A stretch of DNA of 64,000 nt. Origin: Amyloporia xantha (Eukaryota > Basidiomycota > Agaricomycetes > Polyporales > Adustoporiaceae). Location of the stretch: NCBI GenBank assembly GCA_036971615.1, contig JAYKKR010000024.1, positions 496,001-560,000 on the forward strand, read 5' to 3'. The notes under the pieces were generated by a model. The model was not told the origin of the DNA, made no database searches, and saw only the letters and a list, made by a program, of their open reading frames with translations. Numbering within the stretch: the first letter of the stretch is position 1; each line of letters opens with the position of its first letter. A program made the translations under genes and the position numbers. Below are positions 1 to 11,310 of the stretch, in pieces.

Positions 1-1284
1 CCACGCGGCACCGCGAGCAGCAGCGATGTTGAAAACAGGGACAACATACACAACAAACCGCCATTCCTTATGCCCTAACCCGCTGATGAGTAAAAGGAAT
101 ACCAGCGGAGGTACCATATGAGAACGGATCCGGGCATCAAGCAGGAAGCCAACAACGGAAAGCGGTAGCGAAGCGAGCAAAAGCTTCGGCAGGTATGACG
201 AGAAATAAGTATGAAAGGGCGAGACCTTTCAAAGCATGGTGATGTGTGAGTTATGACAAGCACAGAAACATCAGGCACCTACCCCCCACTCGGAGCTCTT
301 GCCTTGGACCACATTGAAGTAGAGACCGTGCAATTCTGGCCATAGTGGCCATCGCTGCCAGAAATATGAGTCCACACCGACCGTTATAGCTATGACAGTC
401 CATATAAATAGCTGTATCTTCTGTACACAAGTACGTTCACGAACCAGCAGAGCCCAGTCCTGTAATCAGGCCAATCTTGAAAAGGCTAGTGAAGGATGTA
501 TGGCCCTGGAGCAAAGATTGTAGTGCAAGAGGACCGAGCAGTAAGAGCACTTCGGAGCGGAAGACAGCAGCAGTGAAGATCAGTAAAGCAATAGCACGGT
601 GGATGTTGGACTGGGAGGGTCGGAGAGCATTCGGGCGACGGTTGATACATAGATACAGTGAAACGTTAACTACGCCACATCTTGGTCTTTAGACTACGCA
701 GCATGAAGATTTTTGAGCGCACCAGGAATCAGAGCAAACATGTTTGGCAATGTTCTGCCCATCCAGAATGGAAGGTGAAATTGAGTGCAGGTTAAAAGCG
801 TGAAGAAGATACTTGAGGGGCCCCCAAAGCGACGCGAGACAGCCCGTCGCAATAAACAGAATACGATAGCATTCAGTGTAGCAAGAACTAGGCGAACTAC
901 AGAAAGGAAATTGATATAGCTACAGCGATAGTAAGGGGTTACGAACCGATAACCTGGATGTCAGACTTCTCAGAGACGAATCCGAATGAGTGGGCGATAC
1001 GGATTGCTGGGTTTGACAACCAGGCGAGAATGACGCTCCCTACGAACGTTCGAGGGACTGATCCAGGAAACACGAAGTGGTCGTACTTCATTCACTTAGT
1101 TTCGAATCGTAAGCTTGACGAACACGATTGAGCGCACGTTTTGGAGGGCATCTGGGCGAACACCATACATAAGGGCGTCGTGCGTGGCATGCAAGTTGAA
1201 GCTCTCTTCAACTTTTGTGTAAGGGGCGAGCAGTACATGACACCAGCTCGTCGCCATGAGCAAGAGATCCAATATTGCACTCAT
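1..1284 (-). CDS. ALG12: ALG12 alpha-1,6-mannosyltransferase (partial)
   Basis: Dolichyl-P-mannose-dependent mannosyltransferase of the ER lumen (GT22 family), which adds the eighth mannose to the lipid-linked N-glycan precursor. On the minus strand the protein starts [14 protein letters not shown] and reads [14 protein letters not shown], then after an intron [15 protein letters not shown], the hallmark block of the GT22/ALG12 family. Further exons read [17 protein letters not shown] and [17 protein letters not shown]. The family has many membrane segments, in line with the hydrophobic stretches seen. The start at 1284 is the first ATG that opens the conserved block; a longer in-frame reading upstream to 1407 lacks family features. 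The 3' end lies beyond the left edge. It shares a 364-bp divergent promoter with the ABCG gene. Exon borders past the third exon were not all resolved. Confidence 0.93.
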
Positions 1285-1648
1285 GGCGGTATTGAAATAA
1301 CCTCCAGCACTAGTCAGAGTAAGAGCTTTACGTCCAAAGGTCAAGTGGCGAGGGTCAAGAAGCAAGTTGCAAGAAGCAGAGAAGCTGAGACCACTGTAAG
1401 TGTGCATGTCGGGAGCGGTAAGCGGAGTTTAAAGTATCCTTATCTGAGAGAGAATCTGGAATGAGCCCTGTATAGCGGACTTCCAAATAAACTGTCAGCC
1501 CAATGCCCATCGTGTGCCTGGCCCGTACTGCTAGCTTCGTGCCTACGCCTGCTCCAGTGCTACTTACTCTTCCAACATCACCACCGCCAGGCAGATCCTA
1601 AGGAGGTAGGTGTGGGTAGCCACGGAACAACTACCTATGCTACTTTCT
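1285..1648. promoter_or_regulatory. Divergent ALG12/ABCG promoter region
   Basis: This 364-bp gap lies between the start codons of two genes transcribed away from each other, so it must hold both promoters. I see no clear TATA box or palindromic operator in it. Boundaries follow only from the two predicted starts. Confidence 0.6.
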
Positions 1649-4600
1649 ATGTATCGGGGACTGGCCCTGTCCGTGCCTCTCCTGCTATCGCTGAGCGCGT
1701 CAGCGTACAAGCCCAAGAACACTTCTGCGAATACTCGTCTCGATCTCTACGGCTATGACTTGTCGGTACGCATAACGAGTTGGTTTTCATTCCTGACGCT
1801 CATTTGACAATGATAGCCACTGTCGGTCGCCAGTACGAGGCCAGGTCAGTAACTTGTCTCTGAACTGTCAAGATGAACCCTCATAATCCAATGCGCAGCC
1901 GAGTGCCCACCGTGCTTTAACTGCCAGCTCGATGCCTTCACATGTGGTCATTTTGGTGACTGCTCGACCTATGACGGGCAGTGTAAATGTCCTCCGGGAT
2001 GGGCAGGAATTGACTGCTTGACTCCACGTACGTTCCTCGAGATTGTGTTACATAAAAGCTCAAATATGTCGCAGAATGTGACTCACTCGCTGATGGCGAA
2101 AAGCGGAGACAAAGAGAGGAAGGACAGAAGTGCGAGTGCAAGGATGGATGGGGCGGTGTTAATTGCAATGGTGCGTTGCTCCCCTCGTGAAGCGTCCCGC
2201 AGCTTATATTCTTCCAGTATGCAAGACTGATGATGCATGTCGCGGATTTCCTCTTGCGGGGAGACCTCTGGAGGATGACGAGGAAATCAACAATATGACT
2301 TGTTACAAAGATGGTCTAACGGTTTTTGAGAACCATCAGATATGCCAAGTTACCAGTGAGTAGCACCATTGCCGTTCATACCCTACTTTCTTGACAGTTT
2401 TCGCTAGATCGCAAGATCATTGATATGCTCCCGGACCGGCCGCCAGAAATCACCTTCAGCTGCAACAGCGCGTCCGAATCATGCCAGTTTCAGTTCTGGA
2501 CTGCTCAAGAGGAGTCATTTTATTGCGAGCTGGACACTTGCACGTCAGAACTCGAACCGGGTTATGACTCTAACACTACCCGATATCAGTGTGAGCACAT
2601 CCAATGCAAGTGCGTGCCTGGACGGTTCATTTGCGGCGAGAATGGCAGTGTCGGTCGGTGCCGTTAATTTTAACATCGGTTCGATCCATTCACGGCCATC
2701 ACTTCCAGACATCACGGACTTCCTCAAGGAGGATATCAAGGGGCCTGCCTCCTTCACGTGCAAGACTGGTGGTGGATGCAAGTTCGAGGAGCCCGGCATG
2801 AACATGCTTATTGAGACGTTCTTCGGAGACGGGTATATCACGCTAGAGTGTGAAAGTGGTGAATGTCTGCACTATTCCCAGGTGCCTGGCTATGTTGTAA
2901 GTCTGATGTGACCTCGATAATGTCGCTTCTCTAATAGTTCATTCCGCAGCCACCTCCCAAGCCCGACAACAGTCGATTTATCGCACTCAGTCTAGCAGGA
3001 ATAGGTCTTCTGGTGCTGGCAGCGTCTGCAACATTCTGGTATGCGGGCCGAACGCGTTCAGGCGACTTTGGCAAAATTCATCTGCCCGAGAGCGAGACGG
3101 CGAAATTGATGACGGACCATGTTCCGGCGTCGCTTCACTTCTCAGATATCTCGTACACGCTCGGTAACAGGACGATCCTGGAGTCCATCTCAGGTTCGGT
3201 GAAGCCAGGTCAGCTTATGGCGATCATGGGCGCCTCCGGTGCGGGCAAGTCGACGTTCCTCGACATCCTTGCTCGTAAAAATAAGCGAGGCGCTGTGAGT
3301 GGACGAACGCTGGTCAACGGGCGGGAGGTTGCAGATGCCGACTTCAAGAAGGTCATGGGCTTTGTGGACCAGGAGGACACGCTCATGAGTACGCTGACTG
3401 TCTATGAGACTGTCCTCTACTCTGCACTGCTCAGATTACCGCGGGAGATGAGTCTGGCGGCGAAGAAGTTCAGAACCTTGGAGACTATGCACGAACTCGG
3501 CATTCTAGGCATCAAAGATTCAAGGATTGGCGATTCAGGTGTGTAGCCATTCTGACTGCCACTGCATCACTACTCATGTTTGCTATTGACGTCAGGACAT
3601 CGATCTATATCTGGTGGTGAGAAGCGTCGTGTGTCAATAGCTTGCGAACTTGTTACTAGTCCATCAATTCTGTTCCTGGATGAGCCCACGAGCGGTAGGG
3701 TCATCATCGTTGACCATCGGGGAATAATTCTCACTTTTTTGATCTTAAGGCCTGGATGCTTACAATGCGCTCAGTGTTATTGAGAGCTTGGTGACTCTCG
3801 CAAGGGAATACAATCGCACCGTCGTGTTCACCATTCATCAACCGCGCAGCAACATCGTCTCATTGTTTGATCAGCTCGTTCTCCTTGCCCAGGGCAAGCT
3901 CGTTTATTCGGGTGATGCTCGAAAATGTCAGGAGTATCTAGCGGAAATTGGCCACCCGTGCCCTGCTGGGTTCAACATCGCAGATTATCTCAGTACGTCG
4001 CCTCTCGATACCTTTGGGGCAGTGAGACTCACCACCTTGCTTCTCCAGTTGATCTGACTATGCACGCTGGAATGGAACCTGGATTGATCGACAGCCCACC
4101 AACAGACATCACGATGTCCGATGAGGATGGCAACGTGCGTGACGAGGAGCGAGCATTCGACGCTAACGCAGCTGCTACCTCACTCTCTGGTCGTTCTCGT
4201 GATCAGACGTCGTCCACGGTGGGTGACGAGACTGAGCTTCAGCCACGAGCAGGATCTGTCGCCGGTTCGGCTACAGGGTATGTTAAGCGCAAGACCTCGC
4301 AGTTATTGCAGGCTGTCACTGCTTCATCCTACGGAGAAGACACACCACTTGCTCCTCGTCTTCAAGCATTAGTGGACACGTTCGCCCACAGCGAAACCGC
4401 AGTCTCAATGAAACAAGAGTTTGAAGAAGCAGCCCGCACTGCCGCAAACGAGTTGCCTGATGTTGCCCTAGAAAGCTCGCTGACCCGAGGGCGTAAGCGT
4501 GCTTCCTGGGTGACTCAGTTCCGCATCTTGAGCGGGAGGGCTTTCAAGAATCTGTACCGTGACCCGGCTCTTCTTGCCACGCATTATATCTCTTCTATCA

Positions 4601-5783
4601 TGGTCGCATGTATGTCTTCTCACAAGCTGTCCGGCCGTGCTGATGCTGACGCTCCGCGTAGTAATCTGTGGCTTCTTTTACCATAATGTTTCGTATGTGC
4701 ACTCTTGTCATGTTTCTAGGCACCAGACTCATCGAGGATCGTAGCAACGACATCTCCGGATTCCAGAACAGGCTGGGTGAGTGTACCTTTTCTGGTCATG
4801 TCCTCTGTATCCACTGACAGATTGGTGATGGGGTCGGCCTACAACAGGCGTATTTTTCTTCACGCTGGCGCTGTTCGGGTTCTCTTGTTTGTCGAGCCTG
4901 AGTCTATTTGCCAACGAAAGGATTCTTTTCATGCGCGAACGGTACGGTGCGGTGTGCTCATGTTGCGTATTCTCTCTAATAGTTCCTATCTCAGAGCAAA
5001 CGGGTACTATTCGCCATTCACGTACTTCGCGTCCAAGGTACGCTCGTCCTTGTGTCTTCCAGAATTGTCTCACAAAAGAAATCTATCAGATCCTCTTTGA
5101 CATCCTGCCTTTGCGTGTTGTCCCTCCTCTAATCTACGGTGGCATCCTCTATGGTCTTGTCGGTCTTGTCCCGACTACTGCTGCCTTCTGGAAATTCATG
5201 CTTGCACTTGTCCTTTTCAATCTTACCACTGCGAGTGTAATCCTCCTGCTATCGATCGCGTTTGCGAGCACCAGCGTGGCCAGTCTGATCGGTACACTGA
5301 TCATGCTTTTCAAGTGCGTCTCCCACAACACTCTACTGAGCTATAGCATTGACTGTTGCCCTTGATTAGCTTGCTGTTCGCAGGCCTGTTGATCAACCGC
5401 AAGACCCTCGGACCTGCATTTGAGTGGCTGAATGTCCTTTCATTTTTCCATGCCGCGTTCGAAGCACTGGCAGTCAATGAGCTTCGATATTTGCAATTGA
5501 AGGAGGACAAGGTACGTCATCTACGGGTTCTTGATCGGGCACAATTGACGTGGTATGCCTGCAGTATGGCGTGGACATCGATGTCCCCGCGGCCGCCATC
5601 CTCTCGACGTTCGGACTCAAAGCACAGGTATGCTCTGGAGGTTATCACCGTGGATGTGCATCGATCTCACGTCGTGCGCAGTCGTTCTGGTGGCCAAATA
5701 TCGGTCTCCTGGGAATTTTCTTCGGTGTCTTTACTGTGGCGAGCTACATGATCCTGCACTTCTACGTGAAGGAGAAGCGGTAG
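1649..5783 (+). CDS. ADP1-like ABCG half-transporter with EGF-like region
   Basis: ATP-driven membrane transporter of the ABCG (White/PDR half-size) family; the substrate is unknown. A signal-like hydrophobic start ([19 protein letters not shown]) is followed by cysteine-rich EGF-like segments ([20 protein letters not shown], then [13 protein letters not shown]), a lumenal Cys-rich stretch and a membrane segment near 2970-3040. The nucleotide-binding domain follows: Walker [11 protein letters not shown]-loop [10 protein letters not shown], Walker [17 protein letters not shown] and [15 protein letters not shown] helical domain then runs to FYVKEKR and TAG. The layout (lumenal Cys-rich N-terminus, ABC domain, transmembrane domain) matches yeast ADP1. 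There are about a dozen short introns; one interrupts the Walker B/D-loop (DEPTSG | LDAYNA, about 3697-3751). The start was chosen at the ATG that opens the signal peptide; an in-frame GTG-like reading at 1610 is not needed. Confidence 0.9.
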
Positions 5784-6159
5784 TATTCTGGATGAGCCGA
5801 AAACACGAACATTTCTCTTGTATCAGCCAAGTTATTTCTCCTGTAGTATTTTACCTTGTACGATATAACCAACGGAGGCCATTGCGATCTTACCTTGCTC
5901 TGCAGATCGATTATATATACAATACGTAAGACCCTATATACAAGCGAATATTGTCTGTCACCTCTTCATGCTGCGATGCCGCGATGTTAGGTATTTGAGA
6001 ATTTAAATGTTATCATAGTGATAGCACTGGTTCATTAACGATGGATGCAAGTACATCAATTAATACGAAATGCCTCTCCTCCCCACTGCAGCACGCCCTG
6101 GCCCCGAATGAATAGCAACTAATAGCAATATGTTAATCTAAAGCGTCGGATATCGACGT
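5784..6159. other. Convergent 3' ends of ABCG gene and ERG3
   Basis: This 376-bp stretch holds the 3' untranslated regions of two genes that face each other. It is fairly AT-rich and I see no coding signal, RNA gene or repeat in it. Confidence 0.6.
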
Positions 6160-7392
6160 TCATTGCTCCTTCCCGAGCGCCTCCTTTTCGGCCTTCGCCT
6201 TAGCGGCCTCGGCCTCAGCAGCCTTGACATCGAGCATCGGGTCGAGCTCGGACTTGGGCTGGCGGTATGAGTGACCCATGCGGTCCGCCAGCGTGAAGTA
6301 CTGGCCGTAGTTCACGGTGAAGTAGAGGTGGTGAAGGGTGTGGTGCGCGGGCCCGTTAATGACTTTCTCCAACGGGTGGCCGGTGATCATGTCCGAGTCG
6401 TGGATCTGCGTGGTGACGCGAATTTAGCCTTGGCGTCATGAATAAGGTGCACGCGACTCACCAGGATAGCCCAGCAGTTCACGAAGACGAACAGGCAGAG
6501 ATAGGCCTTGCGGTGGAGAGGAAAGAGGAAGATGAATAAGTGGTATGGGACGGACTGGAAGTAGCCGTCGAGCGGGTGGAAAGCGTGGGATGCGAACGGG
6601 GTGGGAACTGTGATAAAGGTGTCAGCGCGAGACCGTGAGATCGTTAAGGATGGCATGCTGTACTTACCAACCCATTTGTGGTGGGGCTTGTGCAGCCACT
6701 TGTACCAGAGTGGGTTGTGTTCCCACCGGTGAATCCAATAAATGCAGAAATCTGTGAATACGAGGAACCTAGGGCAGAGAGCAAAATGAGTAATGCAATG
6801 AAATGGCAGAGTTGAGGAGCCTGGTCATCGCGTACCATGCGATAGAAAAAGCAAAATATACCCAGCCGTAGTCGGCAACGTCGTCATAGAGCATCGAGTA
6901 ACCCATGACCTCCGCCTGGAACCACGGAATAGTGAGGAGCGTCATCCCTGGAAATGAGCTCAGACTGTGGCGGATCTCCATCTTGACCTGATTCTTGAGG
7001 AAACGCGGGTGCTTCATCATCTCGTGATTGAATATATACTTATACGAGAGCCCGGCGAATATAAAGTAGAGGAAATGGATGCCGACAAGCGTGAGTGCCA
7101 GGAGCGAGATGAGCTGGCGTGGTACATAGTCTCGTGGCCATGCAGAGCCAAGCGCGGGTGATGAAATGGATGTTGAGGAGAGCACTGCGACTGGGAGTGG
7201 TGGATGCGGGATGTATGAAATAATTTGCGACCATTTAGTGGCATCTGCAGCGATGATAGGGAGGTGGGATGTGCTGTTCAGTGACGTCTGGACAAGGCCC
7301 GCGCTTGATGAAGCAAAGGCGGAGATGGGGAGCATGCTCGCCCAGACCTTGTCGAGGAAGAGGTCATTACAGATGTTGAGGACGAGATCCAT
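6160..7392 (-). CDS. ERG3: ERG3 sterol C-5 desaturase
   Basis: Di-iron membrane desaturase of the ER that introduces the C5-C6 double bond in ergosterol synthesis. The three histidine clusters of the fatty acid hydroxylase/sterol desaturase superfamily are visible: IHRWEHN and HKPHHK in the exon near 6667-6770, and [20 protein letters not shown] near the C-terminus. Hydrophobic helices ([30 protein letters not shown]) surround them. The tail is charged and Ala/Glu/Lys rich and ends GKEQ. The start [14 protein letters not shown] at 7392 is the family-like N-terminus; in-frame residues upstream are Arg-rich and implausible. At least three short introns. A CACGTG site lies 154 bp upstream. Confidence 0.94.
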
Positions 7393-8904
7393 GGCCGTTA
7401 GTGCTGCGTCTGGTTTTCGGCAGACGAGACGGGTATTACAGCGGCGACGACGAGAGCAACGACGACGGCGACGACAAGGAGAGACGGTGAGCGCAGAGGC
7501 TCTTTTAATGCGCTCCAAAGTCAGACCACTTGCTATAATTGGCGTCACGTGATCAGAGATTATTCACGCGAGACCTGCCGTTGGGATCTCAGATAAGCCG
7601 CTAAGCTTGCATCCGGGGTCCACGCCCGGCTCCCCGTGGGCCGTTCCTCCTCTCGCCTCGTCAGCTCCGGAGTCAAATCGAATCGCCTCGCCAGTCTCCC
7701 AAAGAATTTGGTGCTCTGCTTTGAAGTCGTACGATTGTTCCACCCGTGATGGTCGCGACAATGGGCAAGACATCGCTGAAATTCGCAAAGATCCGATTGA
7801 GACTGCTCGTACTTATTTGCTCTCTCGAAATGTGCAGGACGTCCTTATATAACGGAAGGGAGCCTGGGGGCGGTGGTCCAACACGAAAGAGACTACAGAT
7901 GGACGGATGGAATCAGTCCGAATGTTGTTGAGCATGAAAACTTCAGCAACTTACTGGTAAACAGGTCGTCCTGTGACCTGAGTTTCCCGGAAGGAGCTTT
8001 CCACAACGACAAAAGCTTCCGCTCAGACGGAAGTTCGACGTCCGGCAGCCCAGTGCCACCTGATCTCAGGGGTGTGCACCGCTGGCAGGTCTTCGCATGC
8101 ATATCAATTGCATGAGACCGTGCATAACATGCGATGAGAACTCTGTTTGGATGTGCATAAGCCACAATCATGACGAAACCACTGGATTTCGCGTACGATC
8201 CGTACTCAGCCTTCTTGTTCTTGATCAGACTCTCTCGATCTGCTCGCGGTTCATATTGGGTATGTATATACCTGCGAGGCCCTGGCATAAATCCGAGTAA
8301 CAGGCACGCTAGGTTGCAGAATGAGAGTCATCGTTCAAGGAGGTGGACGAGGTCTGCATATCCACCGACCCCGATCAGCATTTTGACTTCAACCTCGAGA
8401 CTGGAGCGGTTACTGCGCCAGGAAGTACGCCTGAAGGGTGGGGACACGGAAGCGAAGTCCAAGTAGCAGCACCGGTGCGCGCTGGGCTGGTAGTGCAGTT
8501 ATATGCATAATGCACAGGTGGTACGATGGCTGGAGACAAACCCTGAAACGACACATCGAGTGATATATCTATCTCACACAGGCTACGTCTATCTCGGACA
8601 TGTGCAGACGCCAATAGTGGAGCCCAGCGGTCTTGAAGGGGATTAGCAGGCGGCACCGAAAGGCCTCTTGAATGCACGGCACCCCATTGGTGTAGCGGAC
8701 GTAGATCGATATTAGAAGAATAGCACAAAACGGCACGATTATCCCGAGCGGTGGCGAACCTAAACAATGCAGAGTGGAGAAGTGTCGACAGCAGACATGA
8801 TGTACGTAGAGTAGTGATATGCATAGATAAAAACGAGCGCACATGCATCGATGACGGCACGAGTGCCTTATCCCAATCCCAGCCGACGCACACCGCACCA
8901 GCGA
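7393..8904. other. ERG3 upstream region, no gene recognised
   Basis: About 1.5 kb between the ERG3 start and the end of the DnaJ gene. It holds a CACGTG palindrome at 7546-7551 and a pyrimidine/purine-rich CG-rich strip next to the ERG3 start. Open frames are short and show no family resemblance or consistent exon chain. A small lineage-specific gene cannot be excluded. Confidence 0.45.
7546..7551. promoter_or_regulatory. CACGTG E-box upstream of ERG3
   Basis: The sequence is GTCACGTGATC, 154 bp upstream of the ERG3 start. CACGTG is the core bound by bHLH regulators such as Cbf1, Pho4 or SREBP-type factors. A role in sterol control is inference only. Confidence 0.4.
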
Positions 8905-10822
8905 CTACTGATGCGGGCACTCGGGCTGCCCACCGAGCCCGTCATCATCCTCGTCCTCATCGTCTACCCAGTCCGCCTCGTCGCCTTCGCCGAACTGCTG
9001 GCGCAAACCATCATCGTCATCAAAGATGCCAGCGAAGAAGGGCGTGGAACGCACGTCGACGATGTCACTCTCCTCGAATGGCGCCACGTCCACGATCTCG
9101 GGTCGAGGGTCCATCTCGGCCTTCTTCGGTGGCAAAAGCTCTTCGAGCGCCTAGAGTGCACGCAGAGGTGAAGTTCAGCGACGTTCGAATGGTCAGAGTG
9201 AGATACGGGACATACCGTCTTGTCGACTGTCGCGAGCCAGTCCTCTTCGGGCATGTCGATCTCGAGCATGACATACAGGTTACCCTTGTGGTCTGGGTTT
9301 TTGTACACCGGCATGCCTTCGTCTCGTAGCACGATGGTATCACCGGGCTTGATGATCTTTCCAGGCGGACTTGATACATGAATGCCGCGCCCGTCTAGAT
9401 GCGTCAATAAAATCCGTGAGAAGCCAAGGAGGGCCTCAGAGAGTGTTATGTGCACAGTGGTCAACAGGTTGTTGCCAGAGCGCTCGAACGACTTGTGCGC
9501 GCGGGTGTTCAGGACGAAGACGACGTCTCCAGGGGGGATGCCTGGCTAAGCAAAACGTCAGAGCCCGCGGTGCCGACGCAATGAAGATGGGTACCTCCTC
9601 GTCGCCCGCGCCAGTAAGCACGATTTTCTGATGATCGGCCATTCCACGTTCGATGAATATTTCTTGCCGAGTCTTTTCTTTGACGGTCTTACGGCCCTTG
9701 CATTTCTTGCACCTGTGTCCCCCAGTAAGCTCACGCCCGCACAGATATCGAGCGGTCGTACTGGTCTTTCTCTCGCAACTTCTCACCAACGCCCTCACAA
9801 TCGGTACACATTGCTCGCGACGTACCCACCCGTGACGGCCCAATCTACAAAGCGAATTCAAGTACAAGCACCTAAAGTAGAGAGACATATCCAACCTGAC
9901 TGTAAACCATTGTCCAACCCTTGCCCTCACACTTGGCACAGGGTTTCGGTTTTGCTGAGCCTTTTGCGCCTGACCTGCACGCTTGGGCTCTCAGAACGAA
10001 CATCACGAACGCAAGCGGAAGGAGCGTACCCTTTACACTGACCGCAGACCACCTCCTTCTCCATGTTCATCTTGACGGTCTTCCCATTGTACAGGTCCTC
10101 CAGCGACACATCGTAGGGAATGACCGAGTCCTGGCCTCTCGACCGCCGCGGCCCCCGTGAACCGGGCCCAAAGTCGAATCCAAAGTGCAGGCCGCCGAAA
10201 AGCTCAGAGAAGAGATCTTCCGCACTCACACCGGGTTCCCGTGCGCCGCCCTTCGACACACCCTCCATCCCATACCGATCATAAGCCTCCCGCATTTCTA
10301 CTTGGCTGAGAATTTCGTATCTGACAGAGTGTAATGAAGATGAGAGCGATTTTCGGAAGAGCTATGAGGCTCAGTAACGAACGCAGCGGCCATCTCTTGG
10401 AATTTCTCCCCTGCTGTAGGATCGTCGGGATTCTGGACACACGTTAATCACAGCCTCTTAAGGTAGTGAACCACAATAGCTGACCTTGTCCTTAATAGAA
10501 AAATCAACGCGGGTGATTAATGCCTCCATCTAAGAATAGAGGACCGCCACATACCGGGTGGTGTTCCCTAGCCTGTACGAGATGAGACAGTCAACACATG
10601 CAAAACACTGAATTCGATTCACCTTTTTCCGATACGCCTTCTTGATCTCATCTTTGAAGAGCATGAGCAGTTATTCCTCGTACGACGAGCATACCTGCAA
10701 TGTGCGACTCACCTTCACTGGCCTGAGGATGCACTCCGAGGAGCTCATACAACGCTGTGTCTATCGGCACTGTGCGCCACGGTCATTAGGCATAATAAAA
10801 GCCAGCACAATCAACACATACT
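8905..10822 (-). CDS. Class A (type I) DnaJ/Hsp40 with CaaX box
   Basis: Hsp70 co-chaperone of the Ydj1/Xdj1/DNAJA type. The J domain starts PIDTALYELLGVHPQAS and has the HPD motif, which spans an intron (REHHP | DK). A Gly/Phe-rich linker follows (FGGLHFGFDFGPGSRG). All four zinc-binding CxxCxG repeats are present: CGQCKG, CAKCEG, CTDCEG and CKKCKG. The substrate-binding C-domains include SSPPGKIIKPGDTIVLRDEG. The protein ends in an acidic tail and CPHQ, a likely farnesylation CaaX box, suggesting a membrane-tethered cytosolic pool. There are about nine short introns. The frame before PIDT has no ATG; the best model is an ATG split by a 52-nt intron (10770-10821), with the A at 10822 and TG at 10769-10768. 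Without that intron the codon would be GTG. Confidence 0.92.
10770..10821 (-). other. Putative intron inside the DnaJ start codon
   Basis: Read on the minus strand, this 52-nt stretch begins GTATGT, has a CTAAT branch-like site about 15 nt before its end and closes with CAG. Removing it joins A (10822) to TG (10769-10768), making ATG followed directly by CCG ATA GAC ACA, the expected J-domain start. Length and signals match other introns of the window. Confidence 0.6.
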
Positions 10823-11310
10823 GCTGCGCCGTGTCCGATGTAATCACGTCGGAACAGATTGCGTGAAACCAGTAAGACTTCAAGCCCGAAGCTACAGTCT
10901 GTGCGTATCGAACCTGTAAGACTGCGGGGCACAAGGATGTGTCTAGAGCCGGGCAGTGAACCAGGCAGTCTGTCCCGGAAGTGCAATCACGGAGCGTATA
11001 GAAAGTAGGTCAAGCCGGGTCGTTCAGAAAGAGCTGTCAGTGAACCAGATTGCTGGCCGGGTCGCGGGGTCGCGCTGGACTGGAAATTATGTCGCGTATA
11101 CGCCACGCGTCCAATCATGTGATGTTGCCGAGATGGTCGAATTGTGAGTTGGACGATGGCACGCCGGCGTGGTATTGCATTGCACATAGGCAGACATTGC
11201 ATAAAGACAACAGGAAAATCGCAAAATACACGTATAAACCAGAGCACCCCCCATCGACTCCCTCTCTTGCGTCTCGATCTCCTCGCTGCATGCTGATTCT
11301 CCGATCGCAA
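10823..11310. other. DnaJ upstream region
   Basis: About 490 bp between the DnaJ start and the RAE1 stop, both on the minus strand. It should hold the DnaJ promoter and the RAE1 3' untranslated region. I see no clear element or gene. Confidence 0.5.

Noticed and set aside
8375..8920. 181-codon minus-strand frame downstream of DnaJ
   Set aside because: It has no recognisable domain, overlaps the DnaJ stop region and shows no codon bias like its neighbours.
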